Both the position numbers and the translations under genes were made by a program. Under the pieces are notes generated by a model, which had not been told where the DNA came from, did not search any database, and saw only the letters and a list, made by a program, of their open reading frames with translations. 61,283 nt of DNA. Origin: Corynebacterium sp. HMSC29G08. Lineage in GTDB: Bacteria; Actinomycetota; Actinomycetes; Mycobacteriales; Mycobacteriaceae. Where the stretch lies: assembly GCF_001806875.1 (NCBI RefSeq), contig NZ_KV786237.1, forward strand, positions 1 through 61,283, written 5' to 3'. Below are positions 9,509 to 18,005 of the stretch, piece after piece. How positions within the stretch are numbered: position 1 is the stretch's first letter; every line of letters begins with the position of its first letter.

Positions 9509-9971
9509 ATGAGCCCGCTGTCCACAGCGCTGGACAATGGGCGTGTCAATCACGCTTATTTGTCTCGGGGCCGAGGGAGACGGGTAAGAACTCGTCGGCA
9601 CGCATTCTGGCGCGTCCGTTGAACTGTGCGAAAGAGCCCGAGCAGCAGAAGCAGGAACCCGCGCCGGCACCACCATCTCCAGCACCAGCAGAAACAGGTG
9701 GTGCGGTTGCAGCAGCTGGTGCTGCGAAATCCTCCGATCCGTGGTCGCGGCCGGCGAGGAAGGTTGGTGGGAACGGGGCGTCGAAAAGCAATCTAAGCAT
9801 TTCAGCGACGGGGCGCCACTCCCGTCAGAGCCCTCTGACCCGGATGAACCGGACGCCTCGGAATACATCCGGGAGGACGAGGAACGGGACATGGTCGACC
9901 AGTCCATGGAGGCTGGGGAGCTTGACTGCTGGAATCCCACCGAGATGGCCATGGACTTGCTCTGTGTTTAG
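9509..9971 (+). pseudogene. Broken dnaX (DNA polymerase III gamma/tau) remnant
   Basis: Starting at 9512 one frame reads PLSTALDNGRVNHAYL, the DnaX N-terminus. A frameshift follows, then SGPRETGKNSSARILAR and LNCAKEP, where the normal Walker A SGPRGCGKTSSAR is altered. The reading then jumps, by loss of some hundreds of codons, to a Pro/Ala-rich linker. After a second frame change it ends with EDEERDMVDQSMEAGELD and TEMAMDLL, like the corynebacterial DnaX C-terminus. Clearly non-functional; the essential intact dnaX must be elsewhere. Confidence 0.8.
9777..9791 (+). repeat. Interspersed motif, exact site 2
   Basis: GGCGTCGAAAAGCAA inside the dnaX remnant; preceded by GG. Confidence 0.8.
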
Positions 9972-10024
9972 GTGAAGAGGCGCAACTAAGCACTAGCGAC
10001 AGATGCGAGAGGACCCCCTCATGA

Positions 10025-10379
10025 GCAAACACGCCAGGAACCACCGTCGCAACCACCGCCTAAACCACCGCGCAGGTTTCCGACTTGGTGGAGGTCAGCT
10101 CCGGTCCGTTGAGGATTAAGGTGCCGAAGAGCTGGGAAGTATATGACTGATCTACTGATCCAGATAAGTTGCAGGACCCGTGGGTTATTGGCGTGTTGGA
10201 TGTGAAGACGGCGACGCAGATCCGCATGTCAGAGGACAGTGGTCAGGCCCCGCTTGCAGACGCCACGAACCACGTCATCCTCGCAGGTAACGCGATCGCC
10301 CAGGCGGGCAAGGTTGAACAGCGCCACCTATGACGTGTCGAAGGCCCCCGAGGTCGACGCACTAGACCTCACGCACTAG
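10025..10379 (+). pseudogene. Broken gene, product unknown
   Basis: One frame gives a protein-like sequence (VSDLVEVSSGPLRIKVPKSW, DPWVIGVLDVKTATQIRMSE, NHVILAGNAIAQAGKVEQ) interrupted by TAA at 10061 and TGA at 10148. A shift near 10320 is needed to continue into ATYDVSKAPEVDALDLTH and a stop at 10379. A small secreted or lipoprotein origin is possible from the Thr/Ala-rich start, but I do not recognise it. Confidence 0.5.
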
Positions 10380-10389
10380 AGGCAATCCG

Positions 10390-12483
10390 CTACACCGCGA
10401 TTTCGGGGTGGATGTCCTTTTCGCGGATGTTGCGTCGTAGACGAAGCGCCAGACACGACACCAGCCAGGAGCCGACGGCCAGGCACATAAGGACGACGAT
10501 GCCGTGCATAAGGCGTGGGTCGGTACTTGTGGTGCCGAACATGGCGATGCGTGTCAGGTCTACCACGTACGTCATTGGGTCCAGCCTGTGGATCCATTGG
10601 ATGAACTCCGGCTGCACTTCAGGTGGGTAGAGGCCGTTCGAGGCCACTAGCTGCAGGGACATCAGGGCCATAGTGGCCAGTCTGCCTATCGACGCCCCAA
10701 ATAACGCATTCAACGCAAAAATCGTGGTGATGAAAGACCATGACGAGATCAGCAGCACCGCGAACATCCAGACCGGGTGGACTGGCTCCACCTTCAGCAC
10801 CAGCACCTGCACGATCCACAGCGCCACCACCTGGGCGAACCCGATGAGGTAGGAGGGGATGAGCGTGTTGAGAGCGACTCGGTATGCAAGCGCTCCGGAG
10901 TCGATAGCGCGGCGGGAGAGCGGCGGGAAGATCATGAAGGTGATCAGGCCACCGAACCACAGGGACAAGGCCAGGAAGAAGGGGGAGAGGCCGCGGCCGA
11001 AGTAGGTCACGGAGTCACCAACTTGGTTGACCACGACGGGGCGTGAGGCGGCGTCCACTGCTTTGTTCAGGCGGTCGCCTTCCCAGCGGGGAGCTTGCTG
11101 GGCGCCATCCGAAAGCTTGAGGGAGAGCTCCCCGGTGCCGTCGGAGAGTTGCACGAGGCCGCTATTAAGCGAACCAAGCCCCACCACCAGCTGGTTCGAG
11201 CCGGCCGCAAGCTGGGAGGATGCGTCGGCGGCGGTGTTGGCGGCGACGACGAGCTGGCTGGTGCCGTCTTTGAGACGCGTTATGCCGGCCATGAGGGTGC
11301 CGGAGCCGTTTTCGAGTTGCGCGAGGCCGTCGGCAAGCTGTTGCGCCGCACTGGTCGCGCGGTCAATGCCGGAGCGGAACTGCGCGGTTGGGTCCTGCAA
11401 CTGGTTGGCCAGCTCGTGGGCGCCCTGCTGCAGCTGGTTCATCTGGCCGACCAAGTCAACGCCGGCAACGGTGGTCAGTGCGCCGGAGTTGAGTTGGGCG
11501 CGGGTGGCGCGGGCCTGGTTGGCAATGATCTCGGAGCCGGGGATAGGGGAGGCGTCCAGGTCCGCGATGACTTGGGCAAGGCCTGCGTCGATGTCGTTGA
11601 GCGCCGCTTGCGCCGAGCCCAGGGAGTTTGCGAAGCCGGTGATCTGGTCCACGCCGCCGGCGATCTGGGCGGCGCCCGCCCCCAGGCGGTCCGTGCCCTG
11701 CTTGAGCTGGTTCAAACCATTCGACAACTGCTGCGAGCCGCCGGCCGCGGAGGTGAGGCCGGTGGAGAGGCGCTGGGCGCCGTCGTAAAGCTGGCCCATG
11801 CCATCGTCCAACTGGCGTGCCGCGGGTGGCAACTGCTGGAGCTTGGAGTTGAACTCCTGCATGCCGTTGTCCAGCTTGCCCGCGCCTGCATCGAGTTGGC
11901 CTACGCCGTCCTGGGCCTTCTTGGCACCTTCGTCGAGCTGGTTGGCGCCATCGGCGGCTTTATCCATGCCCTCGCCGACCGTGTTGAAGCCCACAAAGAG
12001 CTGCTCAACCACTTCCGCGCCGACCGTGCTGGAGACGGCCTCAGCCACCTGGCCACTGGCCACGTTGCCCAACATGGTGGGGATAAAACCGTTGGTTTCA
12101 TTCAGTGTGACGTTGATTTTGGCCTGGTGCGGGTTCTCATCGCGGACGCTGGTGGCGGCAGAAGTGAAGTCCTTGGGAATCTCCATGGCCATGTAATAGG
12201 TGCCGTTGTCCACGCCTTCGCGGGCCTCTTCGGCACTGATCAGGTGGAAATCCATCGGGGATTGCTCAAGCAGCTCATCGACCACCTGCTGGCCGGCTTC
12301 GCCCTCGTCAGAGTTGACCAGCGCCACGGGTACTTTGTGGAAGTTGCCGAGCGGGTCGTAGTAGCTCCAAACAAAGAGGCCGCCGAAGAGCAGCGGCAGC
12401 AGCGTGATGGCAATCAGCGCTAGTGGGGGGAGCTTACCGTGAAAGAACTTCCGGAAGTTTGTTCCAATGTGTAGTCCGCTCAT
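10390..12483 (-). CDS. YhgE/Pip-family membrane protein
   Basis: 697 residues. One N-terminal helix (about 17-40), then a long extracellular region in which LxxGxxxLxxG heptad-like repeats (for example DGVGQLDAGAGKLDNGM, 180-450) predict extended helices, and five or so C-terminal helices from about 500. This is the YhgE/Pip (phage infection protein) architecture, related to ABC-2 type permeases and the EsaA/type VII family. The gene overlaps the upstream ABC-like gene by 4 bp, so they should act together. Substrate unknown. Confidence 0.88.
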   Translation of the reverse strand: MSGLHIGTNFRKFFHGKLPPLALIAITLLPLLFGGLFVWSYYDPLGNFHKVPVALVNSDEGEAGQQVVDELLEQSPMDFHLISAEEAREGVDNGTYYMAMEIPKDFTSAATSVRDENPHQAKINVTLNETNGFIPTMLGNVASGQVAEAVSSTVGAEVVEQLFVGFNTVGEGMDKAADGANQLDEGAKKAQDGVGQLDAGAGKLDNGMQEFNSKLQQLPPAARQLDDGMGQLYDGAQRLSTGLTSAAGGSQQLSNGLNQLKQGTDRLGAGAAQIAGGVDQITGFANSLGSAQAALNDIDAGLAQVIADLDASPIPGSEIIANQARATRAQLNSGALTTVAGVDLVGQMNQLQQGAHELANQLQDPTAQFRSGIDRATSAAQQLADGLAQLENGSGTLMAGITRLKDGTSQLVVAANTAADASSQLAAGSNQLVVGLGSLNSGLVQLSDGTGELSLKLSDGAQQAPRWEGDRLNKAVDAASRPVVVNQVGDSVTYFGRGLSPFFLALSLWFGGLITFMIFPPLSRRAIDSGALAYRVALNTLIPSYLIGFAQVVALWIVQVLVLKVEPVHPVWMFAVLLISSWSFITTIFALNALFGASIGRLATMALMSLQLVASNGLYPPEVQPEFIQWIHRLDPMTYVVDLTRIAMFGTTSTDPRLMHGIVVLMCLAVGSWLVSCLALRLRRNIREKDIHPEIAV

Positions 12484-13058
12484 AGCTCCTCATTCACCGT
12501 GGTCACGATGACCGGCACGCGCGCCGCCACCTTGGTTAGGTCCTGCAGGATTTCGTGGCGCAGTGCCATTTTTTTCAGCTGGTCAATGTCATCAACAACC
12601 AGCAGTTCCGCGTCCGGGCGCGAGATCAGCGCCAGCAGGATGCGGAGCCGGAAGCGGTCCATCACGCCAAGATCGCCGACTGCCTTGTCTACGTCTAAAT
12701 TTTCTAGCTGTAGCGGTTCGAGCCATGGCTGGACCAGCTTGTGTTCCATGATGTTTTTGGGCACGCGGGCGAAGAAGGGTTGCGCCCAGGCGACTTGTTC
12801 GCGGATGCATTCGCGTGCGCTGACCATGCGTTCGAGTTCATCGATGAAATTCACCCCGGCAAGCGCGGTGCGCTTGAAGCCGGGGCCGTCGACTGAGCCG
12901 GATTGGGGTTTGTGCCGGCCCGCGAGTGCCATTGCGAGTTTGGTTCCGCCCACTTCGCGTTTGGTTTGGATGATGGTGATGCCTTCACCCGCGTCGAGGT
13001 TGATTGGGGTTCCCCCGTCGTGCACCACTAGGTCGTGCGCGGTAAGTACTGTCTTCAT
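12480..13058 (-). CDS. ABC-ATPase-like protein with degenerate Walker A
   Basis: 192 residues. The general ABC fold is recognisable: Walker B-like DAELLVVDDIDQ, a stretch like the signature helix (LGVMDRFRLRILLALISRPD), and a final IVTTVNEE where an H-loop would be. At the P-loop position it reads QTKREVGGTKLAMALAG instead of GxxGxGKST, and no LSGGQ is present. The start ATG 13058 has GGAG 6 nt upstream. It is operonic with the Pip protein and may serve as a structural subunit or bind nucleotide differently. Confidence 0.75.
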   Translation of the reverse strand: MKTVLTAHDLVVHDGGTPINLDAGEGITIIQTKREVGGTKLAMALAGRHKPQSGSVDGPGFKRTALAGVNFIDELERMVSARECIREQVAWAQPFFARVPKNIMEHKLVQPWLEPLQLENLDVDKAVGDLGVMDRFRLRILLALISRPDAELLVVDDIDQLKKMALRHEILQDLTKVAARVPVIVTTVNEEL

Positions 13059-13078
13059 AATTCTCCAAGTGGAGGGTT

Positions 13079-13104
13079 TACTATCAGTTATTGATGGTGT
13101 TATC
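13079..13104. promoter_or_regulatory. Candidate TetR operator between divergent genes
   Basis: The stretch contains ATCA-gttat-TGAT (13083-13095) and a second near-copy GATGGTGTTATCAT, placed between the ABC-like gene and the TetR gene. Imperfect dyads here fit autoregulation and control of the Pip operon. Confidence 0.35.
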
Positions 13105-13143
13105 ATGCTCGCGAAAAAGAAACGTGTCAAGAAGGAGGGGCCC

Positions 13144-13716
13144 TTGCGTGCCGACGCCCGCCTGAAACGCTCCCAGATACTCACCACTGCCATGGAGCAC
13201 TACCGCACCAAACCGGCCTCACAAGTCACGTACGAAAGCATCGCAGCCGACGCAGGAGTAGGTATTGCAACCCTGTACCGACATTTCCCTTCGCGCGCGG
13301 CGCTGCGTGAGGCCTGCGCTATAGGCTTCATTCAGCTGTTGGAGGAATACCTGCAGAAAACCGTGCAGGATTTTGATACGAACCCGGAAGAGAAGTGGGA
13401 AACCTTCGTACTCACGCTTATGGATTACGGCATGGGCATGCTGGTAGGCGCACTTGTGGCAGACCTGCCAGCCACCGATGACTACGAGGTTGAATCGGAT
13501 TACGAGGTGTTCTTCCAGCGCGTGAGCGAGCTACTGGGTAAAGCCGCCGAGCACGGGCTGATTGACCCGGACCTGACGCCAATCGAGTTCGCCACCGAAC
13601 TAGTCGTGGTTACCCGCCCGATGGATGATCAGTTCACGGAGCTGTTCCCAGACGTACGGCAGCGCCTCGTGCGCCACCTGCTGACCGCTTGGCGGGAAGC
13701 AGGTCAAGCAAACTAG
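13144..13716 (+). CDS. TetR-family transcriptional regulator
   Basis: 190 residues from TTG 13144, chosen because AAGGAGGGG (13132-13140) sits right before it and this leaves room for two divergent promoters. An in-frame ATG at 13105 would add a Lys-rich 13-residue tail. The N-terminal HTH reads VTYESIAADAGVGIATLYRHF; the rest is a helical ligand-binding domain. Divergent from the ABC-like/Pip operon, which it probably represses. Its stop codon overlaps that of the convergent next gene. Confidence 0.9.
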   Translation: MRADARLKRSQILTTAMEHYRTKPASQVTYESIAADAGVGIATLYRHFPSRAALREACAIGFIQLLEEYLQKTVQDFDTNPEEKWETFVLTLMDYGMGMLVGALVADLPATDDYEVESDYEVFFQRVSELLGKAAEHGLIDPDLTPIEFATELVVVTRPMDDQFTELFPDVRQRLVRHLLTAWREAGQAN

Positions 13717-14432
13717 TCATCTTCGCGCAGCTGGTGGCGTGGGGCGGTGGCTTCACGCTGGTCATCGTCGAGCGCGTCGAGGGTGGTCAGCTGCTCGTCG
13801 ATAGAGGCCAGCAGCTCCTCGTCGCGCTCTGCCGGATCCTCACCAAGCGGACCAGCGGCGTGCTTGCCGTAGTCATCCTTGCCGTAGTCATCTTCAGTGC
13901 GGGTGGAGTACACCAGCGTGGCGGTGCCAGCGGTGCCGGTTTCTGTACGCGTTGGCTCCGGGGTGTAGGCGGGCTTGCCGGCGGCCTGCTGGTCCAGCTT
14001 CTCTGCTAGGACGAACTCCCAAAGCGCCCAGCCAGCGGCCGCAAGTCCTGCCGTACCCAGCAGGCCGCCGACAACTTTGCCGGCCTTGCTCTTCTTTTTG
14101 GCGGGCTTGCCCTTCTTGCCTACGGCCGCGCCCCCCAGCGCTTCGCGCCGTGCCTTGCGGTCTGGGGCTGCTGCGGCAAAGGCTGCACGGCGGCGGTCGA
14201 GGCGGTCGTGGATATCGCGGGTGACGTCGCCGGCCTCAGCACGCGCGTTGCTAAACAGCGTTTCTAGCTGGTCGATGTTGGCCTTTTCCGTAACCTCACC
14301 AATCCGGCCGTTTTTCACGGCCTCCAGCAGCGCGTCATAGACTTCGCGCTCCCGTTTGTCCGCGCTGTTGCGCAGGTAGTTGTAGGCGTCGGTTGCGCCG
14401 CGCACGGCAAGCCTGAGCAGTGTGCTGTTCAT
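13713..14432 (-). CDS. Unknown membrane-anchored protein
   Basis: 239 residues; GGAGA 8 nt before ATG 14432. A helical N-terminal part (DAYNYLRNSADKREREVYDALL) is followed by a very basic stretch (GKKGKPAKKKSKAGK, about 103-118), one hydrophobic helix (VVGGLLGTAGLAAAGWALWE), and an acidic tail rich in Asp/Glu with DDYGKDDYGK. The Lys-rich patch before the helix suggests the N-terminal part is cytoplasmic. No family recognised. Confidence 0.7.
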   Translation of the reverse strand: MNSTLLRLAVRGATDAYNYLRNSADKREREVYDALLEAVKNGRIGEVTEKANIDQLETLFSNARAEAGDVTRDIHDRLDRRRAAFAAAAPDRKARREALGGAAVGKKGKPAKKKSKAGKVVGGLLGTAGLAAAGWALWEFVLAEKLDQQAAGKPAYTPEPTRTETGTAGTATLVYSTRTEDDYGKDDYGKHAAGPLGEDPAERDEELLASIDEQLTTLDALDDDQREATAPRHQLREDD

Positions 14433-14475
14433 GGGGGTCTCCTTCGGTTGCAAATTTCTGTGACACAACTACCCT

Positions 14476-14503
14476 AGCTAATTTGCACAAGCTAATTTGC
14501 ACA
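14476..14503. repeat. 14-bp tandem direct repeat upstream of metF
   Basis: AGCTAATTTGCACA occurs twice head to tail (14476-14489, 14490-14503) between the unknown membrane protein gene and metF. Possible regulator site for either promoter. Confidence 0.6.
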
Positions 14504-14512
14504 CGCATGAAA

Positions 14513-14530
14513 TGGACCAAGCGGTTCATT
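14513..14530 (+). promoter_or_regulatory. metF upstream operator-like site 1
   Basis: TGGACCAAGCGGTTCATT. Fifteen of 18 positions match a second site 71 bp downstream. The GAC-N6-GT layout is loosely like the corynebacterial McbR box (TAGAC-N6-GTCTA). Confidence 0.45.
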
Positions 14531-14583
14531 TGGCCGAATAATATTCATTTCAGAAAGCTGCCATATGCTGGATAAATGCTAAG

Positions 14584-14601
14584 TAGACCAAGAGGTACAT
14601 T
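14584..14601 (+). promoter_or_regulatory. metF upstream operator-like site 2
   Basis: TAGACCAAGAGGTACATT, the second copy. Its TAGAC half matches the McbR half-site exactly. The 71-bp step is close to seven helical turns, allowing looped or cooperative binding. Confidence 0.5.
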
Positions 14602-14635
14602 GTGGCGGATGTGAACGGAGAATAACTTTTCAAAC

Positions 14636-14653
14636 CACCGTTGAAAAACGGTG
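14636..14653 (+). promoter_or_regulatory. Hairpin in metF leader
   Basis: CACCGTT-gaaa-AACGGTG, a 7-bp stem 54 bp before the metF start, without a following U-run, so not a terminator. It could affect leader stability. Confidence 0.3.
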
Positions 14654-14707
14654 CAGAGCGCAAGAGCCCCACCCGGCCAGCCGCCCCAATTGAGATCCGA
14701 AAGGCAG

Positions 14708-15694
14708 ATGTTTTCCATGCGTGGAACTATTGCTTCGACGCGGTTGTCCGCCTCAGCGCCACTGGACACCGCAGAAGAAGCACTTGGCACACACCCCGGC
14801 GCAGACCAGGGTGTGTCGCGGCGCAGCCGCACGGCGCTCAGCTTTGAGCTGATCCCGCCGCGCAACACCGCCGACACCGAGAAGCTCGACGACCTGATCG
14901 CCGGCCTTGCCGCCTACCACCCGGATTACGTCTCCGTCACCAGCTCCATGCGCAGCGATTGGCTGGAGGGAACCTCCGCACTGATCGCACGCATTGCCAG
15001 CACGACTGACCTGCGCCCGATTGCCCACCTCGCCTGCACTGCCGGCACCAAGGTGGAGCTTGAGGGCTGGATCCGCCAGCTTATCGACGCCGGCGTGCGC
15101 GGCTTCCTCGCCCTGCGCGGGGACCTGCAGCCCGGCCAAGAAGCGCTGCCGGAAGGCTACCTTGCTTACGCCACCGACCTGTTGAACTTGATCAATGAGG
15201 TCCAGGAGGAAGAGGCGTTTCGCCTGGCAGCAGGCAAGTTGGCGTTGTCCGTGGCGTGCTACCCAAGCGGGCACGCGGAGAGCAAAAACTTTGACCACGA
15301 CCTGGACGTGCTGCTGGCAAAGCAGCGCCTCGGCGCAGACTTCGCCATCACGCAGCTGTTCTTTGACGCCGCCGACTACCTGGAGTTTGTTGAGGTAGCG
15401 CGCATGGCAGGTGTGCGGATTCCCCTGATTCCCGGAATCATGCCGATCACCTCCCTTGCCAGGGCGAAGAGGATGGGTCAGTTGAGTGGGTTGGAGGTTC
15501 CGCGGGGCGTCGAAAAGCAACTGAGCTCAGCGGCGACTCCTGAACAGGAGTATGAGCTAGGCATGGAGCTTTCGGCGGACCTGGCGCGCACGATTCTGAA
15601 CGCGGGCACGGGCGGCCTGCACATTTACACACACAACAATCTCGCCGTAACGCGCGACCTTTTGCAGCGCATTGGCATCGAACACAAGGATTAA
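14708..15694 (+). CDS. metF: Methylenetetrahydrofolate reductase
   Basis: 328 residues. Reduces 5,10-methylene-THF to 5-methyl-THF, the methyl donor for methionine synthase. The TIM-barrel markers are present: SFELIPPRN near the start, IAHLACTAGTKVELEGWI, GVRGFLALRGDLQPGQ, FAITQLFFDAADYLEF and IPLIPGIMPITS. ATG 14708 is the first good start after AAAGG; 14717 is possible. It is followed after one base by metE, so the pair forms a methionine operon. The leader carries repeated operator-like sites. Confidence 0.95.
   Translation: MFSMRGTIASTRLSASAPLDTAEEALGTHPGADQGVSRRSRTALSFELIPPRNTADTEKLDDLIAGLAAYHPDYVSVTSSMRSDWLEGTSALIARIASTTDLRPIAHLACTAGTKVELEGWIRQLIDAGVRGFLALRGDLQPGQEALPEGYLAYATDLLNLINEVQEEEAFRLAAGKLALSVACYPSGHAESKNFDHDLDVLLAKQRLGADFAITQLFFDAADYLEFVEVARMAGVRIPLIPGIMPITSLARAKRMGQLSGLEVPRGVEKQLSSAATPEQEYELGMELSADLARTILNAGTGGLHIYTHNNLAVTRDLLQRIGIEHKD
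15506..15520 (+). repeat. Interspersed motif, exact site 3
   Basis: GGCGTCGAAAAGCAA inside metF; preceded by GG. Confidence 0.8.
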
Positions 15695-15695
15695 C

Positions 15696-17948
15696 ATGAC
15701 GTTTCCCAAGGCAACCATCGAAGGCTACCCGCGAATCGGCGCGAACCGCGAGCTCAAGCGCGCGCTAGAAAGCTACTGGGCCGGGCGTATCGACGCTGAT
15801 ACGTTCCGCTCCACCACCCGCGCCCTGCGCATTGACACGTACAACCACCTGCGCGACCTAGGTCTAGACGAGGATTACGCAATCCCGGCAGACGTGGCGT
15901 ACTACGACCAGGTGCTGGAAACCGCACTCACCGTAGGCTTGGTGCCGGGCGGTACCGACCTGGATGAGGAATTCGCGCTGGCCCGCGGCAACGATGAGCG
16001 CGTGCCGCTGGAGATGACCAAGTGGTTCGACACCAATTACCACTACCTGGTGCCAGAGATTTCCGCAGGCCAGGAGATTAAGGCCGTGCCGGAGCGCGTG
16101 CTTCGGCTTGTCGCCGAAGCACGGGAAGCAGGACACACCGTGCGCCCCTACCTGGTTGGCCCGGTCACCCTGATCGCACTGTCCAAGCCGGCCGAATGGT
16201 CGCTGCTCCCGGCTCTTGTGAACGCCTACGCCGAGGTCTTTCGCGCCTTAAAGGACGCCGACGTGGAGTGGGTCCAGGTTGCAGAGCCCGCCGTGGTGGC
16301 TGACCTGTCCACCCCGGACGCTGAGATTGCCGGCTACCTGCGCGAGGCATGGACCAAGCTTTTGGGTTCTGATGCCCGCCCAAACGTCTACCTGACCACC
16401 CCGTACGGCGCTGCCCGCGACGCACTGTCAGTGCTCGGCTCCCTTGGCGTTGAGGCACTGCAGGTGGATCTCGCACCGTGGACCCTGGACGTGGACCCGG
16501 ACTACGCAAACCACGTCCGCGAGGCTGTTGATGCTGGCACGACCCTAGTTGCCGGCGTTATCGACGGCCGCAACGTCTGGGCCGCCGACCTGCGCAAGAA
16601 GGTTGCTTTGCTGGAGAAGCTGGGCGTTGCCGACAACCTTCACGTGACTACCTCGACCTCGCTGCAGCACGTGCCGCACACGCTGGACGCAGAGAAGAAC
16701 CTGCCGGTAGACGTGGCCAACTGGCTCTCGTTTGCAGACGAGAAGATCGCCGAGATCAAGGCACTCGTTGCAGGTGAAGAGGCCGCCGCTGAGGCATTCA
16801 GCCGCTCTGACCGCGCAGTGCGCACCCGCGCCGAATCCGAGCGCACCCACAACGCTGCCGTCCAGGAGCGCGTCGCAGCTCTGCCGGAGGGTTCCGTGCA
16901 GCGCCAGCCGGTCTTCGAGGAGCGCATCAAGATCCAGCACGAGGAGCTTGGCCTGCCGAAGCTGCCAATCACCACGATCGGTTCCTTCCCGCAGACGCCG
17001 GAAATCCGCAAGGCCCGCGCCGACCACAAGGCCGGTGTACTCACCGATGAGCAGTACAAGGACGCCCTGAAGGCCGAAATCAAGCAGGTCATCGAGCTGC
17101 AGGAAGAGATCGGCATCGACGTGCTCGTCCACGGTGAGGCCGAGCGCAACGACATGGTCCAGTACTTCGCCGAGCTTTTAGACGGCTTCGTGGTTACCGA
17201 AAACGGCTGGGTCCAGTCCTACGGCTCCCGCTGCACCCGCCCGCCAATTGTGGTCGGCGACATCTCCCGCCCGAACCCGATGACGGTGGAGTGGGCCTCC
17301 TACGCGCAGTCCCTGTCCGACAAGCCAGTCAAGGGCATGCTCACCGGTCCGGTCACCATCCTGGCCTGGAGCTTTAAGCGTGACGACGTACCGCTGTCCG
17401 TCTCCGCCGACCAACTCGGCGTTGCCCTCGCAGACGAAGTCCGGGACCTTGAAGAAGCCGGCATCAACGTCATCCAGATCGACGAGCCCGCACTGCGCGA
17501 GCTTTTGCCGCTGCGTGCTGACGACCGCGCCTCCTACCTCGACTGGGCCGTCCGCTCTTTCCGCCTGGTAGCCCTGGACGCCAAGCCGGCAACCCAGATC
17601 CACACCCACCTGTGCTACTCCGAGTTCGGCCAGATCATCGAGGCCGTCGCAGCGCTTGACGCAGACGTCACCTCCATCGAAGCCGCTCGCTCGCGCATGG
17701 AACTGCTTGAGGACCTGGATGAGACCTTCCACTCCGAAATCGGCCCCGGCGTGTGGGACATTCACTCCCCGCGCGTGCCTTCCAAGGACGAGGTTGCGGA
17801 CCTCCTGCGTGCTGCGTTGCAGAACGTTCCGACCGAGCGCCTGTGGGTCAACCCGGACTGCGGCTTAAAGACCCGCGGCTACAAGGAAGTCGACCCGTCC
17901 CTGCGCAACTTGGTCGCTGCCCGCGACGAGGTCGTTGCCGGCCTGTAG
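15696..17948 (+). CDS. metE: Cobalamin-independent methionine synthase
   Basis: 750 residues, normal for MetE. Transfers the methyl group of 5-methyl-THF-polyglutamate to homocysteine. N-terminal TIM barrel starts GYPRIGANRELKRALESYW. The C-terminal catalytic barrel carries THLCYSEF (zinc His and Cys), IEAARS (Glu) and NPDCGLKTR (zinc Cys). AAGGA lies 6 nt before ATG 15696. Translation is probably coupled to metF. No cobalamin riboswitch is seen upstream. Confidence 0.97.
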   Translation: MTFPKATIEGYPRIGANRELKRALESYWAGRIDADTFRSTTRALRIDTYNHLRDLGLDEDYAIPADVAYYDQVLETALTVGLVPGGTDLDEEFALARGNDERVPLEMTKWFDTNYHYLVPEISAGQEIKAVPERVLRLVAEAREAGHTVRPYLVGPVTLIALSKPAEWSLLPALVNAYAEVFRALKDADVEWVQVAEPAVVADLSTPDAEIAGYLREAWTKLLGSDARPNVYLTTPYGAARDALSVLGSLGVEALQVDLAPWTLDVDPDYANHVREAVDAGTTLVAGVIDGRNVWAADLRKKVALLEKLGVADNLHVTTSTSLQHVPHTLDAEKNLPVDVANWLSFADEKIAEIKALVAGEEAAAEAFSRSDRAVRTRAESERTHNAAVQERVAALPEGSVQRQPVFEERIKIQHEELGLPKLPITTIGSFPQTPEIRKARADHKAGVLTDEQYKDALKAEIKQVIELQEEIGIDVLVHGEAERNDMVQYFAELLDGFVVTENGWVQSYGSRCTRPPIVVGDISRPNPMTVEWASYAQSLSDKPVKGMLTGPVTILAWSFKRDDVPLSVSADQLGVALADEVRDLEEAGINVIQIDEPALRELLPLRADDRASYLDWAVRSFRLVALDAKPATQIHTHLCYSEFGQIIEAVAALDADVTSIEAARSRMELLEDLDETFHSEIGPGVWDIHSPRVPSKDEVADLLRAALQNVPTERLWVNPDCGLKTRGYKEVDPSLRNLVAARDEVVAGL

Positions 17949-17970
17949 CCCGCTGCTGTTGGCCTGGGCT

Positions 17971-17984
17971 GCCAGCCGGCTGGC
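17971..17984. terminator. Possible bidirectional terminator
   Basis: GCCAGCCGGCTGGC, a 14-bp perfect palindrome flanked by GGGCT and CC, lies between convergent metE and the SulP gene. No U-run, so weak. Confidence 0.35.
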
Positions 17985-18005
17985 CCTAACTCTGGCTAGC
18001 TCTGG

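Noticed and set aside
9481..9975. Intact 164-residue gene
   Set aside because: Frame content jumps between DnaX-like pieces in different frames, so it is a remnant and not a real gene.
11095..12423. Plus-strand open frame of 442 codons
   Set aside because: Antisense to the YhgE/Pip gene; its repeats only reflect the LxxG repeats of the real protein.
14433..14707. SAM or cobalamin riboswitch before metF
   Set aside because: No conserved B12-box or SAM-box sequence and only a small hairpin; short operator-like repeats explain the region better.
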